Below, one piece after another: positions 23,041 to 33,179 of a DNA stretch of 60,000 nucleotides. The translations under genes and the position numbers were made by a program. Under the pieces are notes generated by a model, which had not been told where the DNA came from, did not search any database, and saw only the letters and a program-made list of their open reading frames with translations. Source of the stretch: Nematostella vectensis (Eukaryota > Cnidaria > Anthozoa > Actiniaria > Edwardsiidae); the NCBI RefSeq assembly GCF_932526225.1, contig NC_064038.1, forward strand, positions 7,131,070 to 7,191,069, in the 5' to 3' direction. How positions within the stretch are numbered: position 1 is the stretch's first letter; every line of letters starts with the position of its first letter.

Positions 23041-24217
23041 ATATATACTGTGTACAGACAGATTATAAATCGTATTAATTTTCGAACTTTAAATTCTTTA
23101 ATAAAATAACTTAAAATAAAGCATCAACATTCGATGTGCTACTTCTTACCTTACTGTTAATTAACCAATCAGATAGCGAGATTAAGCGAATTCTAAACTT
23201 ACTGTTAGTTACTGGCCATATAAAAAACCTTATAATAATTTAGACTCTAAGCGAAACAAAAATTCGACATCGAAACAATTATTACCTATTTTCGTTTGCA
23301 AGACATGAAAAAATGTCCTAGTAACAACGCTTGTGGAGAAAAAATAATTCAAGGCTATTAAGAAAATGTTTTTTTCTCCAGGATTAATAAATTAAAAGAT
23401 AAAAATAAATCGTTTTCCCCCTTCTATAGGCCAACATTTTGGATTCCTTTAGAAAAAGTCAAATTTTCAGTATCTGTCATCTGACTGGCTAATCCGCACG
23501 TCTAAAAATAGTTTGATCCAGAGAAACGCCGTGGTTCCTAACTGATACCAAAATGTGGCGAAGTTGATTCCTCCTACTTATGAGGCCCTGGTTTTATCTA
23601 CTATATCTATATAATTTATCATTTGCACAGAAAAAAAACGCTTTGATGTAAAGAGTACATGGCCGTATATACCTGGGAATACGACCAAGTACTGGACTAT
23701 GCTAGGCACATAGCAAGTTGGCCAAATGTAATATGAAAAGATCAGGGAAATAAATAACATAAAAACTTCTTAAACAGTAAGTTTTTAAAAATCAAGTTCA
23801 CTTACAAGTAGGCCTATAAATATCAGCTTGGTACCTATGCGTAAATGTGTAAATAAAGGAGAGGAAGAAGCAAAGTGTCTTTGTGTTGAGTAATCACTGA
23901 AATGAAAAGGTTTGGGGAAAGGGGGGTGGAGGGCCTTATTTACCCCATTTGATAGGGTGTAGCTAGAAATAGAAGTATCCCCCTTAAAAAGATATAACAA
24001 TAAAAATCCCTGAGTACAACAATGCAACATGGCCATTCTTGTTTTTATAAACTTAAAAAAAAATAGTTAAGTAATTATTGCAAATCGTTGAAATTTTTCT
24101 AAAAAAAAGCCCCTTCTAACAACATAAAACTGCGCCCCTAACCCTACTCCCCGCCCCGTTTCGAGAAGTGTGACCCTGGACCCGTTTGACATGTTATCAA
24201 ATGGGAAATCAACATCG
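23040..24217. other. Intergenic DNA, nothing recognised
   Basis: AT-rich; short open frames on the minus strand show no protein-like features. Confidence 0.5.
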
Positions 24218-26628
24218 TTTAGTCCGTGGGCCAGAAAATGAAACCCTCCCCCCCCCCCCCCCCCCCCCCCCCCCCCAGAGCTCAGAGATTTTGTGAGACA
24301 TATATCTTCTGAAAGCCTTTTCCATAGTGATTCCAAAAATAAATGTTTACGCTTCAAAAAGTTCTGGGTGTAGCCGTACGGCGTGGTTGTTTATTCCAGT
24401 AAGAACACAGGGTACCCACGTCGGTTTAACTGAACCAATATTTAGAAAAAAGTAAACCAAACATTACATTCTTGCATTTAAAGGTCCATTTTATTGTATT
24501 TAGTGAAAAATCTGTTAGAAAAAAAGAGCATGGGAAGGGTTTTGGGGGTACCACAGGGTACCCACACTCGCATATATTAAATTCAAGATAGCGGATACAA
24601 GATGGCGGATGCTGATGTCACATAATTAGCTGAAAATCGCTGTTGTTTTTTAAACTAACATCTTAATTTGGCAAAATCTTTTTTATATTCCTCTATTTTA
24701 AATAAAAATTAGAAACAAAATTATTGGGAAAGATATTTAAACTATTACTTTAATTAAGAGTCCAGTTGCAAACTTATGATATGTTAAAGGTACCATGCCA
24801 ATTAATGACGTAACAGGTGTTATACATTTTTGTCATAGAAACAGTGTCACTAATCATATATGTCTACTGCAAGATAATAAGATTATCGAAAAAAAATACA
24901 GAAATACACATCTAAAAAAACAGAAATATTGCCCGTTTCTGCTCACTTAAGTGACGTCATCGTGACGTCACAAAGACAATTTTTTTAAAGAATATCGGTC
25001 GCTTTAGAATACGAACTGATTATGATAGCTTATTTGGATTTTGGATCTTCTATGCAAAGGTTTCGAAAGATAGGCTATTTATAACCACATGTCCTTAAAT
25101 GACGTCATAATGACGTCATCTTGCCTTGCTATGGCAACACAATAGATCATTTTGTTCATCCTTGTCAGATAATGATTCTTTGAAAATTCGGTTATAATAG
25201 CTCCAATGGTTCAAAAGTTACGGATGGGGGGGGCCGAAAGAGTCACCCCCCCCGGTCAGAGAAAGCCCCAAAAATACCGATCTGAATAGGGTTAAAACGG
25301 CTTCGGATTTAGAAATAAGCACATCAAATGTTGGGTACTTATCTTTTTCAATCTATTCTTTTTAAGGGTGTTTAAGTAACCCAGCAATCACCACAATAAC
25401 AGATGGATTATATTGGCCAGGGGCGGATACATGATTTCAAAATGGGGGGTGAATAATGGCCAGATAGACAGCTTATAACTGATCTAGTAGCTCTTTGTAG
25501 TTCATAGACCTCAGATCTTTCACTTAAAAAGAGGGGTGAATATCTCAATTCACCCCCCCCCCCCCCTGTGTCCGCCCTTGTAGGCATACCAGTTTTAAAA
25601 TAATTCGACTTTAGTAGAGCTCTTGGCATACAGAACATTGTGCTAGCAGGACCAATTTTTGCGCTTTTTTTCCGAGAAAGTTTGTCACAGGTTTTTCCAC
25701 AATCGTGTACTCCTAAACCTCCCAGAAACGCCTCTGGGCATTGTTCAGAAGAACGGGAACTAATGGCTTGGGCTGTATCACAAAATTATTGACCAGATTA
25801 CGGGACAGGTGGTCGTTTCCTAGTGCGCTGGCCTCTCTATACCACTGCAGTTATGATCAAAACTCAAATCCTGGCTCAGAGCTCCAGGTTTTTTCAAAAT
25901 TCATGTATTTAAGGATCCTGAGATCCAACGCAGTTATGATGTTCTTTTTGTCTGTGTTCTTTTGGTCTTTTCGGATAAGGAAAACTAAACAGAGATCCAA
26001 TCATTCACTACCTTTTAGAAATCCAAAACCAGAGGACACAAAGGAACCATACTTGACAGCACTTTCTGGTAGCTACCACCCACAGTGCTGGTGTTTACAT
26101 AGGATGTGGTAAGTAAAGCCATGCTCTGTTGTGCCTTTCTTGGAATTCAATGCAGCTCAATGGTGATATTTCCCACGTCAATAGCTTGCAGATTTAAATT
26201 CCTTGAAACCGAATGGATGGAAAAATATAAAATACAACATCTCATGTGTCTCTTTCAATTTCCAAGCCGTTTTTAATTATTTTCCAAATTTGAGATTGTG
26301 GGTACCCTGTATTACCCCCAAACCATTCCCTTCTTTAGCAGATTTTTCACTAAATAAAAGAAAATAGACCTTTGGATGCAAGAATGTTATGTTTGGTTTA
26401 CTTTTTCTAGGTATTGGTTCAGTTTAACGATTATTAAAAATCCGACGTTGGTACCCTGTGTTTTTTAACTGGAATAAACAATCACGCTGTACGGCCACAA
26501 CCAGAGCTTTTTGAAGCGTAAACATATATTTTTGAAATCACTATGGAAAGGGCTTTCAGATGATATATATCTCCCAAAATCTCCGAGGAGAGAAGGGTTT
26601 TACTTTCTGGCCCACGGACTAGTTATAA
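24218..26628. repeat. Long inverted repeat, arms of about 350 bp, 1.7-kb spacer
   Basis: The left arm (24218-24575) and right arm (26285-26628) are reverse complements, roughly 85 percent identical by eye. Both begin on the outside with tagtccgtgggccagaaa and contain gtttacgcttcaaaaag and cagggtacc. The left arm has a long poly-C run (24247-24276) where the right has a short C/T patch. The spacer has no long gene; it holds several gacgtcat motifs and a small MITE at 25418-25580. It could be a foldback or terminal-inverted-repeat element, or two opposite insertions of one repeat. Confidence 0.8.
25418..25580. mobile_element. Small MITE with hAT-like ends
   Basis: The ends are caggggcggatac and gtgtccgcccttg, which are imperfect inverted repeats of the CAGGGGCGGA type seen on many hAT-derived elements. 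A second inverted pair lies inside (ggggggtgaat and attcaccccccc). No clear 8-bp target duplication is left. Confidence 0.6.
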
Positions 26629-26949
26629 GGAAATTAGAGGAGCCCCTGTAGAGAGGCATTAGTCATAGAAAATTGGTATAGTAAACCATTTTCACCGATA
26701 TACTTGCCGCTTATTGCCTCTGCGTTATTAAGTTATGGGAAACCGATTTTAACGAGGCAATGAGCAGCAAAAGGTGCTAAGACTGTGTGTTCTGTGCTAC
26801 GTCGCCGAAGGGGAGGTGGGAGGGTCGAAAATCCTTCGTGAGTTACCGGCTTGCGTAGATTTCTGAAAAGGCCTCGAATTTATATATGGAGCTGCTTAAA
26901 TACTCTAGTGAGCTGACGTGGCGACTCACAAGCTGCATGCTAATATCCC

Positions 26950-27265
26950 CAGTGAGGGGCAAGTTCATCTGATAACGCACGCTCGAATTTCGCGCCAATT
27001 CTATCGGTGAAAATAGCCCGCAGTTTCCCAATAACACTATGTACTGTTCCCGCAGCTAGTCTAACTGGACAACTGCAGTGAGCGGCACCAGAGGATCCGA
27101 ATTTCTTACAACTAGGTTTTTAGATTTTAGTTTGACCCCCTTTGTCCTTCCAGGCGAGAAATCTGGTAATGTCGCGGGGAGATGATGACAGCAGGGTCTT
27201 GGGCGTAGGTAGAGAGTATAAAAAGCTTTCGAATTCTTTTGCAAGGCCCGATTTCTGTTTCTGAT
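26950..27265 (-). pseudogene. Truncated DIRS tyrosine recombinase (N-terminal domain only)
   Basis: The minus strand at about 27243-27125 reads LAKEFESFLYSLPTPKTLL and ITRFLAWKDKGGQTK. After a stop or frameshift it continues HCSCPVRLAAGTVHSVIGK and LRAIFTDRIGAKFERAL. This fits the SAM-like N-terminal domain of DIRS recombinases. The catalytic R-H-R-Y domain is absent. Confidence 0.75.
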
Positions 27266-27430
27266 AAGGTTTGTTATTCTTGCGGGCAGCTAAAGAATCT
27301 AAACGCCTATCTACAGTGGTTAAATCGATCTCAACTGTTTTGGGCGCATCTTCGCATACAGTGTTGTAAGTTTAGAAATGACACAATTCGCCAATTTTAA
27401 TAAACGGTTTATACATGCAGTGGCATGAGC

Positions 27431-28125
27431 TTAGTACAATTTGCCAACAATGCGGAACACCCACAGGTCCCATTGAAGAGGCCGAGGTTCCCATGTAGAG
27501 CAACCGGACATTGCAGGAAACAATAGAACTGTTTTTGAGCCACGACTACCTAACTTAAACACCGCAACAGCTTTCCTTTGCAAGAGAGGCCACCAGTACT
27601 TTCTAGGGCATAAGTCGGGGATTACGATGGAAAACGAGCAATCTTGACTGAACAAATATTTAAGCAAAGGTCCAGCCAGAACGAATGGCGGGAAAACGTA
27701 CGCGTTTTCATCGGCTGAGAGGTACTGAGAGAGCACGTTAGTTCCCTCAGCTAGAGCGCAAGGCGACTGCGAGAAAAATCTCAAGGGGTGCCCCGAAAGG
27801 TCGTGCATGATGTTACACGGTAGGGCCATCAAATCGATCGTGTGTGGACAAACGCAATATCCATTTGCTCCCATGCGTCTTCACTGAGCGTACAATCGAG
27901 ATCACTAAGAACCCGCGAAGGGAAATCCGCTGGATTGTTCTTAGATGGCACATACTGCAGTCTGAGTAATAGGTTCCTCGCGAATACGAACTTGAAAACT
28001 TCCTTCATAATGTCAGATATTTCCGACGACTTTGAAACTTGTTTGTGCCAACTGAATTGAAGAGCTTGGTTGTCGATGAACGAGTCTATTCTAGTGTCGG
28101 AGCAGTTGTTAAGGATATTCTCCAA
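27431..28125 (-). pseudogene. DIRS RNase H and connecting region
   Basis: Two overlapping frames read IDNQALQFSWHKQ, LQYVPSKNNPADFPSR and then CPHTIDLMALPCNIMHD, YVFPPFVLAGPLLKYLF and PRKYWWPLLQR. The N-P-A-D-x-P-S-R box ends the RNase H, and the following WWP motif is common in DIRS polyproteins. Confidence 0.85.
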
Positions 28126-28322
28126 CGTGCGCAGAAGAGCTAGAGCTTCTTTAGTCGAGATGGGTTTCTTGCTCTCGCTAGTGTCCCAGTATCCCCGAGT
28201 CTCTACAGCAGACTATCCTGGCTGATATAGTTGGCCTCCCAAACCCGTGTTCGAGGCGTCGGAGTAAATGCGGACCTGGAGGTGAAACTCTGGTTTCCAT
28301 AATAAGACATCCAACCACGTGT

Positions 28323-29230
28323 CTAAAAATCGCCAAAAGGTGATCTCCTTGCGAAGCGCCAAGGACAACATAAACTGAGTGAAATGAATCTGAGAGGCCT
28401 TAGTAATGGCTTGAAAAACCGTGTTGGTTTATAGCTTCGCCGCAGGGACAAGTAGAGAGAAAGATGTAGTCTTGCCAGCGAACTTCTGCAGACTTTTTGC
28501 TGAAACAGACTTGTTATCCAGGATAGATTCTCTGAGAGTGGTAAATTTCTCTCGTTTGTCTTGCGGGAGGCTTGCTTCACAGAATCACAAAGGTACCCTA
28601 AGAACCGGACTGATGTGTTGGGAGCCAGAGTACTTTTCTTTAAACCGATAAAGTAGCCCAAGGAGATTAAGGTTGAGCACGCAATGAAAGCTGCCATTTC
28701 CGCCAGCTGGAAAAAGAAAAAAGGACACTTTGTTTGGGTGGAGGGTAATCGTAACTGCCCAACGTGGCGATCATCTATGTATTGGGAGCATGGAACCCCT
28801 AGAGATCTTATGTGGTTGGTAGCTGCCATGCCGACAGTGTGGTAGATAAACGCGCTGGCTTTCCACCCAAAAGGAAGTGTAGTATAGGTGAAATACCATC
28901 CGTCCCATTCCAATCAGAAAAAGGGGGAACTGGCAGGGTGGAGACGGATGTGGTCGTAGCCACTCTTGTCGTCAAATGTAGTTTGGAAATGGTTTGCGTC
29001 TACGTACAGAGGCAAATCTGTAATGTAATCCAACGTGAAAGGACTGTCCTTTATCGACAAGTTCAAAAAACGTTCACCGTGGCACATCCTTGGCTTGTTC
29101 GGCTCAATAGTAATAGGCAGCACTAAATGGGGTGCATCTACAGTCCCCCACCCGACCGATGACGTTCAGAGAGCCATTACAAACTCTCTCCTTTATTGTG
29201 TCAGTAACAAAGCTCTCGAACAAGGAGCAT
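28323..29230 (-). pseudogene. DIRS reverse transcriptase
   Basis: The minus strand reads FVTDTIKERVCNGSLNVIGR, then PITIEPNKPRMCHGERFLNL and TTFDDKSGYDHIRLHPAS. After a frameshift comes YTTLPFGWKASAFIYHTVG, then LGVPCSQYIDDRHVGQ. The YIDD box (28770-28781) is intact. The PFGWK...YIDDRH spacing is characteristic of DIRS-group reverse transcriptases. Confidence 0.9.
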
Positions 29231-30051
29231 GACTTAGAGTTGGGAAAACTCGTGCGGGGTGGTAAATTGCTATTATAACTCTTTCCTTGAAAATTTCCTT
29301 GAAGGACGTAAAGTAATCATAAACGTTGACACCATCGGAAATGAAAGGAAGGACGAAAACTACTAAGCAATAAATCTTGAAGGATTGGACGCCACTGATC
29401 TAAACAAGAGCTGAGATTTCCAGCGCGAAAATGGTCGGGATGTCAAAACAATAGCATGTTCGAGAATGCAAGGACCAATCCTTGAGCTACACTTTCAACT
29501 GACGGGAGTGGTCCGGCCCAGCTAGCAGGGTTGCCTTCAATTCCACACCAGAGTACAGGTTCGTGTGGTTGTAGTTGCATATAACGGCAACATAACTCCG
29601 AAAATGTCTAAAACGAAAAGAAAATGGAAATCTATAAGGGATGGATACATATTTAGTTGCCGCGATTAAATACATATAAAAAAGTTCCTGATGTGAATGA
29701 AGGAAAAGACTCCACTAACTGCGCCGGACCAGAAGCCCGTCCGAAGACAAGCTATAGGGAGTTGATTTAGATTTTCCCTCTGATCGCGACAAGTTAGTGG
29801 AATATAAAAAGCCGAAATATGCCAAAATTAATGGAAACGAAAAATTACGGGTAGAGCGGTATAACTATGCAAAATAGCTTCCATTGAATACATTCACTAA
29901 TAATAATAAAAACCACGAGTATGTAAACTGTAAAGATATAAAGTATAATAAAAATATTCCACAGAGAAGCAGGAAGAAGGAAGTAACTACACCTGTAATT
30001 AACCCTTTATTGAGAAATACATTAACATGAAATTGAAATGACTCGATCATA

Positions 30052-30562
30052 TTAATAGCCGCGACATTGGCCACGACCACCTCGTTTGGCATAACAGTTT
30101 CTGCTTATGTGTCCTCTGCGACCACAGAAATAACAAATTACAGAAGAGTCTCGGTAGTACGGGCCAGACTCTAAGCGCCGAGGAGTTGCAGAGGACGCAG
30201 ATTTAATCGCTTTCTGAATCTCCATAGCTATGGCCACTTCTTCCTCAGACCCAAGGAGTTTTAACAGTAAAGTCTGTAATTAAGAACTGCCAGCTAAAGG
30301 ACGCGTTTGTCGTAAGATGACCGAGTACCGAGAGGCTTGGGGTGCCGATTTTTCTCTGGCCACATCTACTAGGTTTTCCAGAGCTGCCATGGCACAATGG
30401 GCATCGAAATGGAAGCAGGCTTGGCCAACATCTCTTAGATGGCGAAGCGTTGAGTCCAGACCCCGTGTCTTGTAGCTGTTCTATCGGTGAAAATAGCTGT
30501 ATGATAAAGTTCCCGTGGTCAAGATGTGATGTATGTGCTCTTCCCGTGCACTTGCCCCTCAC
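30052..30562 (-). pseudogene. DIRS gag with CCHC zinc knuckle
   Basis: The minus-strand frame 30237-30052 ends in CYFCGRRGHISRNC (C-X2-C-X4-H-X4-C), a nucleic-acid-binding knuckle, followed by a Gly/Arg-rich tail. The upstream frame 30562-30245 contains GNFIIQLFSPIEQLQD, with the composition of a gag N-terminus. Confidence 0.7.
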
Positions 30563-30589
30563 GTCTCTTATTGCTCGAATATTGAATTC

Positions 30590-30673
30590 GGTCAGCGGTC
30601 TTCCAAGATGGCGGCCATGAAATTCATAGGAGCGGTCAGCGGTCTTCCAAGATGGCGGCCATGAAATTCATAG
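30590..30673 (+). repeat. 44-bp tandem duplication at the 5' end of the non-LTR element
   Basis: ggtcagcggtcttccaagat starts at 30590 and again at 30634, and both copies run to gaaattcatag. The second copy holds the first in-frame ATG of the element (30652). Repeated 5' UTR units are common in non-LTR elements. Confidence 0.9.
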
Positions 30674-30978
30674 CTCCCACAGTTTTGTTTCTTCTTGCTG
30701 TGTCGTTGAGCCTCTGGTATCCAAATTCTCCTGGAGAGATGGATAAACAAGCGAAGGTGTCTTCTGGGCAAACACTACTATTTTCGGCAAGCCTGGAGTC
30801 ATTTTATCCAGGTCTCTCTGCATCAACTCGCCGATCGGCCATTTACAGTAGGCCACCATTTTGTCTTGCACTTTTGTTGCTGTTTATCAGTGGGTCCGTC
30901 GAGCTCAATCCTGGACCAGTGTCCTTGTGGTTTCTGCTCCAAGCCAGTGAAGTCGAATCAAATGCGAGTTCAGTGTGA
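30652..30978 (+). pseudogene. Leader frame with 2A-like ribosome-skipping motif
   Basis: Starts MAAMKFIAPTVLFLLAVSLS, a signal-peptide-like segment. At 30871-30918 it reads LLLLFISGSVELNPGP, which matches the 2A consensus D-(V/I)-E-x-N-P-G-P except for Ser in place of the Asp. 2A-like peptides are known at the start of several APE-type non-LTR elements. Just after NPGP the frame must shift by one base to enter the PHD finger (CPCGFC), so this copy is broken there. Confidence 0.75.
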
Positions 30979-31582
30979 TTCATGTGATAAGTGGTACCAT
31001 GTTCGCTGTATGGACATGCCTACTGAGGTGTACCAAGGATTAAACAACTCTTACACGTCATGGATATGTTGCACCTGTGGGCTTCCAAACTTCTCATCTT
31101 CGCTGTTCAAGTCATCACCGATGTTCTCATGCAGTAACTCATTTGGCCCATTATCTGAGTCGCCTATTGAAAACTTAGAGCTCTCTCCAAGCTTCTTCCC
31201 TACCCCACTCGCGATCTCTTCACCACTACAGGTCGAGGCAGGCCATCCTCGTCCTCCATCACTCGAGAGCTTGTCGAGATCTTGCACCATGCGCCCTATT
31301 GACAGTCAGACTAAGAAAGGCTTTTCTCCAAAGTTTCTGGTGTCCAGCATTGAGGGAGCAAGGTCAAAATCTGCAGAGCTTTCCTGTCTTCTGGAGGAGA
31401 ACAAAATTGACATCTTACTTGCAATCGAAACTCACCTATCATCTCATGTAAACAGCTGCGAGATCCTGCCTCAGAATTTTCTTGTCTATCGCAAAGATCG
31501 CCCTTTCCAAGGGTGGAGTCCTGATTGCGGTCAACAACAACTTGGTATCTATACCTCGCCCAGACCTAGACTCGGACTGTGA
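30866..31582 (+). pseudogene. PHD finger plus N-terminal half of endonuclease
   Basis: A C4HC3 PHD-type finger reads CPCGFCSKPV, VQCDSCDKWYHVRCMDMP and SWICCTCG. A Ser/Pro-rich linker follows. From about 31332 it reads PKFLVSSIEGARSKSAEL, IDILLAIETHLSS and NFLVYRKDRP, the first motifs of APE-type endonucleases. A frameshift near 31500 moves the rest to the next frame. Confidence 0.85.
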
Positions 31583-31829
31583 AATTATATGGTGTGAAGT
31601 GCTCTTGGAGAAAGAGTCAATCCTACTTGGCTCCTGTTATCGCCAAGAATCTAAAGGCATGGATTCTCTAGACGCTCTAGAGGTTTCTTTGTCCAAAGTC
31701 GTACAATCAGCTGGAAATCGCCACATCATTCTCACAGGGGACTTTAACTTACCATCTATAGACTGGGTTACGTCCAATGTGCTTTCGGGTATAAAAAAAA
31801 TAAATGCATTAAAGAAGTGCATGTCGTAA
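31482..31829 (+). pseudogene. C-terminal part of APE-type endonuclease
   Basis: Reads KGGVLIAVNNNLVSIP, ESILLGSCYRQES and HIILTGDFNLPSIDWV. GDFN carries catalytic Asp and Asn of the family. Sequence then breaks off: the final SDH motif and the segment before reverse transcriptase are missing. Confidence 0.85.
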
Positions 31830-31929
31830 AAAACATAGCTTATTTAAAAGGGCTAAATAAATCAATACAGCAGCCGCATGGGGAGCCTATCGACACCAGC
31901 GTAAATTTACCACCAACGCCATAAATTCA

Positions 31930-33170
31930 GCCAGGGACAACTTCGTTTGCGGCCTCCTAGATAAAAACTACAAGTCCCAGCCAAAGAAACTTTGGAAGTA
32001 TATTAAATCAAAGAGGCAAGACTCTGTTGGAATACCTGCCCTGCGGCCGAATGATACTACCACCCTAACGGCTCCAAAGGAAAAGGCAGAAGCTTTAAAT
32101 GGTTACTTTCAATCTGTCTTTAAGACGGACGCCCCAAACGAGCCCCTTCCTGTCTTGGCTCCTAAGGACTTACCACTTCTTGGCGAAATCTGTGTGACTG
32201 TAAATGGAATTGTCAAGCTTTTAAGTCGACTGAAACCCAACAAAGCATGTGGCCCGGACCAGGTGTCTGCACGAATTCTGAAGCTTGCTCCAGATGAAAC
32301 CGCAGTAATCTTGAGGGAGATCTTCCAACAATCTCTGAGCCCTGGCATGGTGCCTAGTGACGGGAAACATGCATATGTCGCTCCAATACATAAAAAGGGC
32401 TCTCGGTCAGCTCCAGCAAACTACAGGCCTATCTCATTGACATGTATATCTTGTAAGCTACTGGAACACATTGCAGCAAGTCATGTGATGAATCATCTGG
32501 AAGCCAACGGCCTTCTCTCTCCCTTCCAACATGGTTTCAGGGAACGCCATTCCTGTGAAACTCAACTGCTTCTCACTTATAACGATCTGGCCCTTGCTAT
32601 GGATAAAAAACAACAAACTGATCTTCTACTTCTGGATTTCTCAAAAGCGTTCGACTCGGTCTCACACTCGCGTCTTTTAATAAAGCTTCAACACTATGGG
32701 ATTTCTGGTCAAGTGTACTACTGGCTGGAGGATTTCTTCAAGAACAGGACACAATCAGTTGTTGTTGACGGGGAGCACTCTTCGCCTGCCATTGTAACCT
32801 CAGGCGTGTCTCAAGGGTCAGTGGTTGGTCCGTTGTTATTCCTCCTATATATCAACGACCTTCCAGATGGAATTAACGGCAAAATAAGACTCTTCGCTGA
32901 TGACTGTGCCCTCTACCTCCACCTGACATCCGATGAATCTCCCTCCCACCTTCAGCAAGACTTGAAAAAACTCGCCGCATGGTCCAAAACTTGGAAGATG
33001 GACTTTAATCCTTCAAAGTGCTGTGTTCTGTGCATAACAAACAAAAGATCTACCATCTACGCAGATTACTTCCTGTACGGGTCCAAGCTGGAGGAGCGAT
33101 AGAGTCATCCCTACCTCGGTGTGCAGTTCTCAAATGATCTCAAATGGAACAGTCACGTATCTTGGTGTAA
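31930..33170 (+). pseudogene. CR1/L2-like reverse transcriptase
   Basis: The frame is open upstream of the first ATG, from about 31960 (KNYKSQPKKLWKYIKSKR), and runs to TAG at 33100-33102. Motifs in order: LKPNKACGPDQVSARIL, KGSRSAPANYRPISLT, PFQHGFRERHSCETQLL, LLDFSKAFDSVSHSRLL, GVSQGSVVGPLLFLLYINDL and RLFADDCALYL. The catalytic FADD (32893-32904) is intact. After the stop the frame resumes as YLGVQFSNDLKWNSHV before truncation. Confidence 0.9.
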
Positions 33171-33179
33171 TGCAACTCA

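Larger units (their letters stand above)
26950..30562 (-). mobile_element. Decayed DIRS-type retrotransposon (tyrosine-recombinase class)
   Basis: Read on the minus strand, the order is gag with a CCHC knuckle (30562-30052), reverse transcriptase (about 29230-28323), RNase H-type region (28125-27431) and the N-terminal domain of a tyrosine recombinase (about 27260-26950). This order without an integrase is typical of DIRS elements. Outer sequences include a 13-base inverted pair (gtgaggggcaagt 26952-26964 and its complement 30550-30562) and a 19-base direct repeat (26999-27017 and 30479-30497). Frameshifts and stops break every part, and the recombinase lacks its catalytic half. Confidence 0.85.
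30590..33170 (+). mobile_element. Decayed CR1/L2-like non-LTR retrotransposon with 2A-like peptide and PHD finger
   Basis: In order on the plus strand: a leader frame with hydrophobic stretches ending in an NPGP 2A-like motif (30652-30918), a PHD-type zinc finger (about 30920-31080), an apurinic-type endonuclease (31320-31780), then after an internal deletion the reverse transcriptase (about 31930-33170). The layout ORF1 with PHD finger plus APE endonuclease plus reverse transcriptase fits the CR1/L2/Rex group; the exact clade is not certain. The 3' end is cut off soon after the reverse transcriptase and no 3' repeat is seen. At least three frameshifts or stops make it inactive. Confidence 0.88.

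Noticed and set aside
24067-24357. Minus-strand frame with a polyglycine run
   Set aside because: The glycines come from a poly-C tract inside an inverted-repeat arm.
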